Made by a program: the position numbers and the translations under genes | Notes under the pieces: generated by a model | Seen by the model: the letters and a program-made list of their open reading frames with translations, nothing else | Told to the model about the DNA's origin: nothing | The model's database searches: none | Source of the DNA: Cymbomonas tetramitiformis | Taxonomy: Eukaryota; Chlorophyta; Pyramimonadophyceae; Pyramimonadales; Pyramimonadaceae | Assembly: GCA_001247695.2 (NCBI GenBank) | Contig: LGRX02029345.1 | Coordinates: 1-64,000, forward strand | DNA: 64,000 bases | Direction: 5' to 3' | Shown: positions 9,401-18,269 of the stretch, in pieces | Position numbering within the stretch: position 1 is the stretch's first letter | How the letters are laid out: the number at the start of each line of letters is the position of its first letter

Positions 9401-12285
9401 ATACAACAGGATCGCGGTTCCTCGAGGTGAGGATGCTGGCTGTGGGTGTTGAGAGGCGCGGTGGTGGGCATGCAGGAGATGGCTGGGACGGTCACCTGAT
9501 CGCCGGCACTGCAGATGGGCAGCTGCGCGCGCTTCACGTGGACTCGGCGCGCATCATGGCTCCCTGGGGAGTGCTGCCGGCATCCGCCACGAAGGATGCG
9601 GAAGCGCTCCCCCACATCACCTCCATCATCGTCGGCAACTCCTCAAGCGCAAGCGGGCACGCGCTCCTCCCTCTCCCTCATCTGCCGCTGCCCCTTCTCC
9701 CCCGCATTAGCCGACGGTGCACACACAAAGCAGAGTGTTCTGAACAGCAGAGGATTTGATGAGTACCCGCGCTGTCCCACTCGATGGACGGCCCGATGAG
9801 GATCGTGTGGCACTCAACGGACGGCCCGATGAGGAACTTTGCTTATGATGTTTAAGACAGTTCTTCCATTTCTGGATCCTATCACTCATTGGCAATAGTT
9901 CATGCCGCGTCGGTTGTAGCCTGAACTACTGTTGGGAGAGAGCTTGTACATATTTATGCTTTTGTGTGAATGAATTTAGTCCGCGAAAATCCGTGTGATC
10001 GGCTGATACGGCCGAGATGATACCGAGGAACATCAGACGTTTGTCCTCTGCGTGTTCATTTGCTTTGCATGCCACGTCAGCAGGCGCCTGCATTTCCAGA
10101 ATGCGAAGGAGTTACTCCACATCCGAGAAATCGTGCCTGACTTGCTCAGTGTTCTGGCATGCTCAAATACAAAGGATTGCAAAGTGAAAGAATTCTGACA
10201 GATGGCGTGATGAGAAACCGACATATGGTATTCGATCGACGGCCATGATTAAAATCGGAGGTCTCTTCAGAAGGCGCAGCTGCGTCCTTGGAGAGCACAT
10301 GCGGCGCGGCGTCGACGTGGCAACAATCGGTGAGGGGCGTCGAAGCGAGGGGCCTACGCTGCAGAGGAGACGATGCTGCAGATTGACTGAATGTGCCGCG
10401 GGCGGGGTGCAAGGGGAGCAGAGCTGCTGGTGCGAGGACCCCTTCAAGGTGGCTCTGCGTGGGGCTGAGATCAGGTGGGAGGCAGCCAGCCACACTGCTC
10501 GCTGACGCGGGCTGCTTGCGGAAGGGAGGTGCATCACGAGGGCGACGCGCCTGCAGCCATCTACGATGCTAGGGAGGAGGCCAGGCCATGCGCGGCGCTT
10601 CCCTGGAGGCGGTGGCCCAGAGAGGGCGAGCAGAGAGCCGAGGGCGCAGCGCACCGAGTTGCTCGGCATCGACCGCCCCGCCCCATGCGCCCCGGCCTCG
10701 GCACGCAGGCGCTGTGCGTAGGCAGTGGTCCGCATTCCGTTCTGACAGAATCGCAATCACCTTGTGCTGCGTGCCGGGGGGCACGCTCTGACGAAAAGTT
10801 GCGCCCCTCCCCGCTGTGCACTGTGCGCAGGGGATATGAGCCTCCTCGACGGCCGCAGCGGCGCCATTCAGGCCAGCTGGAGGGCGCACGACGGGCCAAT
10901 CACCTGCATGCACGCAGTTGGCCAATGGGGTATTGTTACAGGGTCCCAGGTGACCCCCATGACACCTCAGGCCATGCCGCTGTTCCCTCTCCTCTGCTGC
11001 GCTGTTGTCCCAACATCCGCCGCACACCTGCCTCATATCTTCCTTGCCCCTCTCTTCTTGTCTTCCCAGTGCCTTCTTCCAGTGTCGGGACGGTGAGAGC
11101 TTGGCCCGGACACTGCTGCCGTGGCGCGGTGAGAGCTTGGCCCGGACACTGCTGCCGTGGCGCTGGTCGACTCGCATTGCTTCCTCAGGGCACTTTCTCA
11201 AGGTGATGGGGCACGGAGGGGTATCATGGCCGTCGCCGGGCGCCAGTTGATACTTGCAACGAGATTAGGTTGATACTTGCAACGAGATTAGGTTGATACT
11301 TGCAACGAGATTAGGTTGATACTTGCAACGAGATTAGGTTTGTGCCGAGATTTCCAAGAGGAGCAGTGTTGAGAATGTTCCTCGAGCCGCAAGGGTCGAC
11401 TTTACCAGGCGCAAGCAGCCAGGGGTGTGCGCCCCTGGCAATGGACCGCGCCACCAAACGTTGACGCTGGCAGAATGCGTGTCGGTTGTTTGTACATCAT
11501 GACCTCGATGGTGCTGCGCTTGAGTGCGAATAGTTGGGTAATGGGGAGCGGAGCTCTGGGGCGGGATTTCAGGATAAGCTGCTATCCGTGTGGGATATTC
11601 GCTACCTACGACAGGGTTACCAACCAAGCATGGGCACAGGCCCACTGGTGCATACGTTCAAGGGGCACAAGGACGCCATCTCTGCCCTCATGCTCCACGA
11701 CTCAGGCATGCCCTTCCCTGTGATCTGCGGAGCTTGTGCCCCGCTCCATGCTGCGCCCAGAACAAGTGAGGCTCAGCAGTACATGTTGGCACCCGGAAAC
11801 GGAAACCAGTGGGTACTGCTTGTGGAAATACCGTGTGGGTGCTACCATGGTGCATCCAGCAAGGACATGTGCTGCATAGGCCAGCGCCTCTATTGCTGCA
11901 GCGAGGCAACGAGCGGGTGGTTCGGGCACAGATGTTTTGTCGGTGGCGGGAGCTCGGATCGGGCTTGCGTCACTGCAGCCCCCCTCACCTGGCGCCACCA
12001 CGAGCAGTGCAGACAACACGGTACGCCAATGCCTCCCTAGCACGCCCATCTCGCTACGGACCCTCAGCTTTCTTGGTGCATAGTTTCCCGACGCTGTTGA
12101 ACGAAACGTCTGAGAAGTAAAGGTAGAGAGGATGGATGATGCAGCAGGTGAAATTCAAGCCGATGCGGCTGCGCAACCAGAGAGGCAATAAAGAAACTGC
12201 GGCCATGGCAGATGTAGGCGTGCTCCCTCACAGCCGCTTGTTCTTCGTGGCCACGGAAGATGGTTATGTTAAGATTTGTCATTAA
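6416..12285 (+). CDS. GFS12: C-terminal WD40 part of a GFS12/WDR81-type BEACH-WD40 protein
   Basis: Exons I can support: 6416-6650, 7921-8006, 8130-8250, 8739-8863, 9097-9160, 9410 to about 9660, about 10414-10474, 10831-10949, 11573-11705, 11932-12020 and 12148-12285 (TAA). Where both ends are known, the phases join correctly. The translation follows the plant GFS12 C-terminus in order: a DWGWVP linker, a blade ending RCWDLANGKLVLEY, the blade AGGAVHVWSANNAERLV, FTCMALAG, HLIAGTADGQLRALHVD, SLLDGRSGAIQASWRAHDG, DKLLSVWDIRYL, FKGHKDAISAL, DVLSVAGARIGLASL and the terminal LPHSRLFFVATEDGYVKICH. In plants the protein also has kinase-like and BEACH domains and acts in endomembrane trafficking; those exons would lie to the left, beyond the copia element, and are not visible. 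Two donors read GC (6651 and 11706). The ends of the 9410 exon and the start of the 10414 exon are uncertain. Confidence 0.82.
6651..7920 (+). other. Long intron of the GFS12-like gene
   Basis: A 1.27-kb interval between two exons that join in phase (G plus GG). The base composition is more AT-rich than in the exons. Apart from a short inverted word (TTAAC/GTTAA rich, 7225-7265) I see no feature in it. Confidence 0.6.
11092..11163 (+). repeat. 36-bp tandem duplication in a GFS12-like intron
   Basis: Two perfect adjacent copies of a 36-base unit beginning GGTGAGAGCTTGGCCCGGAC. Each copy carries a GGTGAG donor-like word. It lies in the intron between exons 10831-10949 and 11573-11705. Confidence 0.85.
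11246..11338 (+). repeat. 23-bp minisatellite, four copies
   Basis: Four head-to-tail copies of GTTGATACTTGCAACGAGAT plus TAG, identical to one another. Intronic in the GFS12-like gene. Confidence 0.9.
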
Positions 12286-13533
12286 TCATGTCGCTAAAGA
12301 TAAACTCACAGGCATTCTGCAACAGGGTGAGGAGGGGGGGTATAGCCCACCTTCTTAGATAAGCATTGCCAGCACAGTAGTGCGTCAGAGAATTATTGGA
12401 CTTAGCAATTCAAAACCAATGGGATCGTTGACGGAGGTCGATGTTGTGCATAATGTATGTTGAGCCTTATCTTGCATCTTAGAACATTCCAGGATACAGA
12501 CCGCCCAGTATACATTAAGCTGTTCAATGTGTTGCCAGCAACACCACACATTTTGGACTGCGGTGTGCGATGATATGTTGGCATAGTATTCGCGCGAATA
12601 AGGTTGAAGAGACCTCGGCAAACCACCTGATACGTTGTCAACTTATTAACTTCAGAAATGAAATTTGGAAACCATCAAGTCGAAAGTGTAGCACAGCCCT
12701 AGACGATTATGTTTCTATACTGTGCGTCTTTGAAAGTGCAGTTTTTTGCTGACGTCCGTTTGCGGTGATAGAAACGTATGCTGGACCGCCCTTGCATGAG
12801 CAGCCCTACAATCTCTGGGGCTCCTAACGGGCGCCGAGCTCTTGTATAGTTCGCAAGCACATCATTCACGGTAATCAAGTGCCGAGTATATCGTGGTAGG
12901 TTGCATTGGTCTCGCAAGAGGATATCCTGCTCTTGTATATTATAGTTCCTGCATGTGGTGTTACCGTGCAAATGTAGAATCGCTTCCGAAAATAGTCGGC
13001 ATATATAAACATGTATTTCCACCATACTGAAGCCACCAAAGTAAATTGAAATCCAAGGAAGAACGGTTGGTTTCTTCGTGTTCATTGCATAAGGTACAGG
13101 CTATTTATTTTCTAAAAGCCATATATATTTGTGTGTGTGTATATATATATAAACTTTATTGTGTGTGTGTGTGTGTATATAGAATGCCTTCATAGACAGG
13201 GCGAAGACAGGATGACACCTTTAACAGTGGTGTCATATCAGAATCAAAGACAGCTCCAAGAAATTCAAAGACACTCTGAAGACGTCATGTGGGACGGTGT
13301 GTCACAGCATGCCACAATGATAGTACAGTAGACCGTAGTACCCCACCTACTGTGCGGTACTTGAACCTTGTTATCTACGATACGTAAAGTAAGACGAGTT
13401 TGTTTGCGACCGTTGTATTCTAGGTTTTACAAGCCCTTGAGTATATATTGTGTTGGATGCAGATATATTAAGCGTGAATTGGTAACCGAAAAAGCTAGAA
13501 ACTAGAAAGCACCAACTGTTTTGTGGTACAATT
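12286..13533. other. No recognisable gene
   Basis: AT-rich sequence after the GFS12-like stop codon. It contains a short GT/TA microsatellite near 13128-13180. The ORFs here are short and show no domain I recognise. Confidence 0.5.
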
Positions 13534-13848
13534 ATGGCGTTGAGCACCTTGTTTGGAGGGGACGGTCCGCGTATCTGGATGCGTAAGGACATGGAAGATC
13601 CCGCGTGCGCTTGCAATGTATGTGGGAAGAAAGAAAGAAGAAAGAATCATATCTACTTTTGCGACGGTGTCGCAAACTTATGCACGACGTGTCCCTTCGA
13701 AGCGCGACTATCTAGTCCTACTACTATATATATAGCCTTACTTATTGTCAGTATCTCTATAGCACCAGCTCAGTACTATATACATTGTCTTATGTCACTG
13801 CACAGTCAATCTCTCAACTGTAACCACACAAAGTTCAAAAAGTTTTGA
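13534..13848 (+). CDS. Small ORF with a Cys-rich motif, doubtful
   Basis: A 104-codon ORF. Its first 45 residues contain CACNVCGKKERRKNHIYFC, a partial zinc-ribbon or PHD-like cysteine pattern. The reading frame then enters the direct repeat that begins near 13666, so the second half is repeat sequence, not protein. It may be the stump of an exon cut by the repeat, or chance. Confidence 0.25.
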   Translation: MALSTLFGGDGPRIWMRKDMEDPACACNVCGKKERRKNHIYFCDGVANLCTTCPFEARLSSPTTIYIALLIVSISIAPAQYYIHCLMSLHSQSLNCNHTKFKKF

Positions 13849-14521
13849 TAACCACACATAGCTTCCTATGCAAGCTCTTTTCCTCAACATGTAACAGACT
13901 GCAGAATACAGTTCTGACGCCAGTGGTTAAGTACAACTTCAAGAAATGCACAACTTCACATGTAATAAAATATCATAAACCATAAATTGCTATATCATAT
14001 AACACTGCTGTTTTCGCGGTCTGAGCAAGAATTCTCTTTTTGGAACTCACTGTTACGAAGGCAAAACAAAAATGAGCGTCTGCTCTAACTTGGTAACGCC
14101 GCCCTATATGCTACAGTCACTATCTCCGGACAAGATGTAACACCCAGCTGTACTTCCGTACTCTGTCTCTGTCTACCTCACTGTTGTGACTGCTCGCGCG
14201 TATTGTGCTGCGCGTGCCATATGTTCGTCACAGGGACTACTGTCCCAGGTAGGTGTCACAACCCGGCTATGGTACACGACAAGCCGCGGTTTGTGACAGC
14301 TGTCGCGAGCTTATGCACGACGTGTCCCTACGAAGCGCGACTATCTAGTCCTACTACTATATAGCCTTACTTATTGTCAGTATCTCTATAGCACCAGCTC
14401 AGTACTATATGCATTGTCTTATGTCACTGCACAGTCAATCTCTCAACTGTAACCACACAAAGTTCAAAAAGTTTTGATAACCACACATAGCTTCCTATGC
14501 AAGCTCTTTTTCTCAACATGT
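13666..14521 (-). repeat. Duplicated LTR-like block at the 3' side of the gypsy element
   Basis: A stretch of about 215 bases (13666-13887) recurs at 14302-14521 with few changes, 636 bases apart. Read on the minus strand, the interval between equivalent points runs from TGTTGAG to TGTTACA, which has the TG...CA form of an LTR. The position directly downstream of the gypsy reading frames fits a 3' LTR followed by the start of a second LTR copy. A second reading is a shorter LTR from TGTGACACC to TGTTACA (about 13890-14256). I cannot choose between them without the 5' LTR. Confidence 0.5.
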
Positions 14522-15106
14522 CAAAGGGTTTCGAAACACCATCACCCACATACATCTTCTTCCTATGGGCCCATGCTCCAGATGTTCAATCACATGCAAG
14601 CGTCCAGCATGACACAGTTTGCGAAAGTACCGCGCCCTGCTCTCAGTCATGTCTGTCATGTGTAGTGCGATGGCACGTGGATGCAAGCCACCACTCTGCT
14701 GGCCAGCACTGCCAATGGCAATGCAATATCCAGTACGGCAAACCAAGGTGACGTTGTTACTGCATCACATACTCCATACTTCTCCTTCCAAGCACGATAA
14801 TTGCCCGGCTGTAGTGCATTGAGGGCCTCAGGCCATCCCAACTGCGGGTTCCAATCGGTGTTCATAATCTCCAAGTGAGGCCACTCCAGTGGCATCACCT
14901 TGCCAATCACACCTGTACCAGCCCACGGGTCCCAGACCTGTGTGATCTTCTTCCAACTCACCTCGTGCGCCAGGCGCCTGACTTCCTGAGGAACCGTCAT
15001 AACCAGCTCCAAGCCCCAATCCAGCTGACTGGCAATCTTTACTTGGGCTCTGTTCAACTGAGTAACGTCCCCCCCTCTTCTTCACCTCCTCCGGGCTCAT
15101 GGCTTG
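14513..15106 (-). pseudogene. Methyltransferase-like C-terminal region of the gypsy element (stop and frameshifts)
   Basis: Downstream of the integrase-PHD ORF and its TAG, the same frame continues from ATGAGCCCGGAGG for about ten codons. A run of seven Gs (about 15074-15080) then shifts frame. The following frame encodes a Rossmann-type methyltransferase-like pattern: VWDPWAGTGVIG (SAM-binding motif I), NTDWNP, and VCDAVTTSPWF (motif IV position, a TSPPY variant). A second shift near 14660 leads to VIEHLEHGPIGRRCMWVMVF and a stop near 14515. The fold call rests on motif order only; catalytic status is doubtful because motif IV reads SPW. Either the copy has decayed or there are homopolymer errors in the assembly. 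Confidence 0.55.
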
Positions 15107-17368
15107 CTATTGCACTGTGGCGGCCTTACGTAAGCTTCTCGCACGGGTGTGCTGCTCTGAACACTTTCGGCTCAGGATGGTGCGGTGACCATCATGCCAA
15201 TGCCCTGGCATCAAGTCTGTGATCACTCTACTCAGTTCTTCCTGGCTTCCCCATGCCACTCGGTCTGGGAGATCCCCCATGGTCCCCTCTTTCCTGGCAA
15301 TCTGTCGCGACGTAAGTGCCTGCCATGGATGCTCGCGTCCCAACCTTACTGACCGGTGTGGGCCCACGTCCGCAGGCAACAATATCGTGTCCGCTCCCAG
15401 TTTCTCCTTCAGCTGCAGCTCCATGGCAGCCATTCTCTCCACGATAGATACGCCCACCTCGGCGGAGGCTGCCACCATAGTCGCACCCAAGCATTTGGGG
15501 CATTGCCAGTCTCCTTCAGGCACTTTGTCCAGCGCTGGCTCCAGACACCAAATGTGATAACCACGATTACACGTGTCACATAACAGCATAGATGCCTCGT
15601 CATCCGTCCTCATGCACTTCTGACACGCAAGATGTTTGCTGGGAATGGCTGCGCTGCAGTCGTACTGGTCCTTCAGCTGCAAGTGGCACGGCGCAATGCT
15701 TTGCACCGTGTTTTTTCTCGAAGCTTGGTGCTGTCTTCCAACACCACCACCCCATCCTTCTGCACCTTGACCAACTTCAGAATGGCTGGCTTGGTGGCCA
15801 CCTCCATGGTTGCCAGAGCGTGGTTGCTGTCTTATATATACGAAGTCGCCCGCCTTGAACTGATGCGGCTTCGGCTCGTAGCTGCCGCTCCTCCTATGTT
15901 CGTACAGAAGGGTGTCACGGTGTTGAGCGATTTCCAAGTTGCATCCTGCGTGCACCATGAGCTTCTTCACGATAGCCGCTCGCTGCAGCAAATCATCAGC
16001 CAGAGTCCGCTCGTCCTGCTTTTCAAAGTCCAGCTCAGGTCGCGCGCGAAGGTCTGGTGGCACAGTAGCCTCATGGGCGAACAGCAGCGTGAAAGGTGCA
16101 ACTCCAGTCGACTGCTGCTTGGCTGCATTGTAGCTGAACACAAGTGACCAGAGCATCTCATCCCACTCGAAGTCCAGGCCCTTGTCGAGGGCCATCTTCT
16201 TGAAGCAAAACTTAATGGTGCGTACCACCCGCTCGGTCAGGCCATTGCTCTCTGGGGAACCTGGCGAGGTGACTCTCCGGTCGATGAGACACTGTCTGCA
16301 CAGTGTGGCGAAGTCACCCTCAAATTCGGTACCCCCATCCACGAGGCATTCCGCTGGCGCCCCAAACACTGACAGGACGTGGTTGCGAAACGCGCTGGCG
16401 ATGGTGGAGGCTTCCTTGTTGGGAATCGGAACGCACACGATGAAACGCGTGTAATGCTCTGTCATGACCAAGACGCGCTGGTTCCCAGCCTTCGTGACGC
16501 GTTTTGTGGGCCAAGCCAAGTCCAGGGACCAGCGATACATGAAGGACTTGATCTCCAGCGGTGTGAGCATCGCCTCCTCCCGAGCGTAGTGCGTCTTCAC
16601 CCTCTGGCAAGTTTCACACTGTGTAACCACTGCTCTGACATCCTGTTTCATGCCCACCCAATAATGGCGTTGCCACAACAGATTCAATGTCCGCCTGATG
16701 CCCCAATGGCCAGTCCTCTCGTGGTACTCGCGCACAAGCTGAAGCCTGTCACCGGGCTTGGGTACCAGAAGCTCCTTACCGCTGATGGTGACCATGTACA
16801 GCTCGCCCATGAGCCCGTCCCATCGGTGACGAGCCGCCCTCTTCCTGACTCTGTGGTACTCCTCCTTGGGGACTTCCACTGAACCTCCGGTCTTTATCCA
16901 CGCGAGACATAGTTCGTCCTCGTGTATGTCCGGGTACTTCTCCCGGAGCGACTCTTGTTGGGTCACACTAGCCATCATGGCGACCAGTCTCGTCGTGTCT
17001 GGCAGCCTAGGCAACCTCATCTCTTTCTCCTTCGCCGCTGGTGCCCACTCTGGCGCTGAGTTCACTTCCACAGGTTTGTCCCCAGGCCTCGAGAAGGCTT
17101 GACGGTGCCGCGCCTTGTAACCCGCGACCTCCATGGAGGCGAGCTTCCATTGTCGGCGACGTGGAACTGCGTCCGCTGTGCCCAGTCCTTGCGTGCCTTT
17201 CTGCCCCTGACTGCACATGTGCTGCAGTCGCTGCTCCCAGTCCTGGTGACTAAGGCGTCGGGCGACTTGCTGAGTGTAGTCGCTGGACCTGGTGACCCAC
17301 TCCGCCAGCTGCGCTTTCACCGGCTCCGGTGCCAATTCTGAAGCGGTTGTCACCTTAGCAGACCCCAC
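15107..17368 (-). CDS. Ty3/gypsy integrase with C-terminal PHD finger
   Basis: 753 codons. The zinc-binding HHCC domain has H217, H221, C251 and C254. The integrase core shows WSLDLAW (D283), VDGGTEFEGDF (D344) and NGLTERVVRTI (E379). A GDFVYIRQQ segment near 508 matches the usual integrase tail. Residues 582-626 form a canonical PHD finger, C4HC3, with MLLCDTCNRGYHIWC and GDWQCPKC. Chromoviruses usually carry a chromodomain here, so the PHD replaces or adds to it. No reverse transcriptase or RNase H is present upstream. Residues of about 520-555 read as out of frame: the neighbouring frame gives AILKLVKVQKDGVVVLEDST, and the frame returns at a run of As. The ORF therefore hides two compensating shifts. 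It ends CAA-TAG-CAA. Confidence 0.88.
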   Translation of the reverse strand: MGSAKVTTASELAPEPVKAQLAEWVTRSSDYTQQVARRLSHQDWEQRLQHMCSQGQKGTQGLGTADAVPRRRQWKLASMEVAGYKARHRQAFSRPGDKPVEVNSAPEWAPAAKEKEMRLPRLPDTTRLVAMMASVTQQESLREKYPDIHEDELCLAWIKTGGSVEVPKEEYHRVRKRAARHRWDGLMGELYMVTISGKELLVPKPGDRLQLVREYHERTGHWGIRRTLNLLWQRHYWVGMKQDVRAVVTQCETCQRVKTHYAREEAMLTPLEIKSFMYRWSLDLAWPTKRVTKAGNQRVLVMTEHYTRFIVCVPIPNKEASTIASAFRNHVLSVFGAPAECLVDGGTEFEGDFATLCRQCLIDRRVTSPGSPESNGLTERVVRTIKFCFKKMALDKGLDFEWDEMLWSLVFSYNAAKQQSTGVAPFTLLFAHEATVPPDLRARPELDFEKQDERTLADDLLQRAAIVKKLMVHAGCNLEIAQHRDTLLYEHRRSGSYEPKPHQFKAGDFVYIRQQPRSGNHGGGHQASHSEVGQGAEGWGGGVGRQHQASRKNTVQSIAPCHLQLKDQYDCSAAIPSKHLACQKCMRTDDEASMLLCDTCNRGYHIWCLEPALDKVPEGDWQCPKCLGATMVAASAEVGVSIVERMAAMELQLKEKLGADTILLPADVGPHRSVRLGREHPWQALTSRQIARKEGTMGDLPDRVAWGSQEELSRVITDLMPGHWHDGHRTILSRKCSEQHTRARSLRKAATVQ

Positions 17369-17418
17369 AATGGGTACAGTATGGCAGCTAACGCGCCATG
17401 CTCCTCCTCCTCACTTTC

Positions 17419-17880
17419 CTAGCTCTTTGGCAGTTTGGTCGTACTGACCTCCGCAACTGCGTACAGCAGCTCCATAGCTCTGCGATCCATGGCGAGGCCA
17501 GGTATCCCAGCCAACTCCTCATCACTCATGCCCCGAGCCATGCGCAACTCACTCGCAGCGCTGTACCCCATGGCAATGGCCTTCTCGTCCAGGTTGACCT
17601 CTCTGGTCCCTCCTTCCTCCTTGATGTCACCTCTCCTCACCACCGTACCTGCACGTGGGGCACGAAAGGCTCGGGAGTTCTGCGTCGCCAGGATGGTTGG
17701 CAGTACTCGCATGGGTTCTCCCACCACGTTAGCGATGTAATGGGGCTTCATGTCCCCAGTGACTACTTTGCGCGGCTTCCAGCCTCGCTGTAGGATGTCA
17801 CTCACGTATTTGTCTGGTGGCCTGTCCACCAAGCAGGAAGACTTGGAGACCAGGCAGCTTTCCGACTCTATATTTCCCAA
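17419..17880 (-). CDS. Upstream ORF of the gypsy-like element, function unknown
   Basis: 153 codons on the same strand, just upstream of the integrase ORF. It contains AMGYSAASELRMARGMSDEE and a RRAMELLYAVAEVS tail. I recognise no domain. It could be the end of a gag-like protein, or the first exon of a gene joined to the integrase ORF by a short intron (donor GTGAGG near 17425, acceptor GCTAAG near 17357). The missing reverse transcriptase would normally sit between gag and integrase. Confidence 0.4.
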   Translation of the reverse strand: MGNIESESCLVSKSSCLVDRPPDKYVSDILQRGWKPRKVVTGDMKPHYIANVVGEPMRVLPTILATQNSRAFRAPRAGTVVRRGDIKEEGGTREVNLDEKAIAMGYSAASELRMARGMSDEELAGIPGLAMDRRAMELLYAVAEVSTTKLPKS

Positions 17881-17950
17881 TTATTTTCCGACTGTGTTTC
17901 TTTTAGAGGGGGCTGTCAAACGTTGGTAATCGTTACCTGGTTTCAGCGTT

Positions 17951-18165
17951 CTGGACAAGGAAGGCACTGGAGAGGAGGATGAGGAGGGTGAAGAGGTGGA
18001 TGAGGAGGAAGAGTTTGATGAAAAAGAGGAAGAAGTTGTAGAGGAGGGGGAAGGAGAGCTGGAGGATGAAGAACAAGAAGAGGTTGATGCGGATACACCA
18101 ACCAAAAGGAAAAGGGTTTCTAATTCCGGATCAAAGCGACGCAAGCCGCGCGGGATTGATATGTG
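17951..18165 (+). CDS. Possible acidic exon with a basic nuclear-localisation-like end
   Basis: After a TTTCAG acceptor at 17940-17945 the frame encodes a long Glu/Asp run followed by TPTKRKRVSNSGSKRRKPRG, a typical bipartite nuclear-localisation pattern. No start codon or clear donor can be assigned, and the next element begins at about 18270. It may be an orphan host exon caught between the gypsy and the foldback element, or a low-complexity accident. Confidence 0.3.
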
Positions 18166-18269
18166 CGCACAAGAAAAGACCCTTGTTTGTCTGTTTTGTT
18201 TGATTAGGAATGAGTGTAACCTTTTTAATAACAACTTGTTTGTGAGGCCTTGCAACTAATGAGCTTTGC

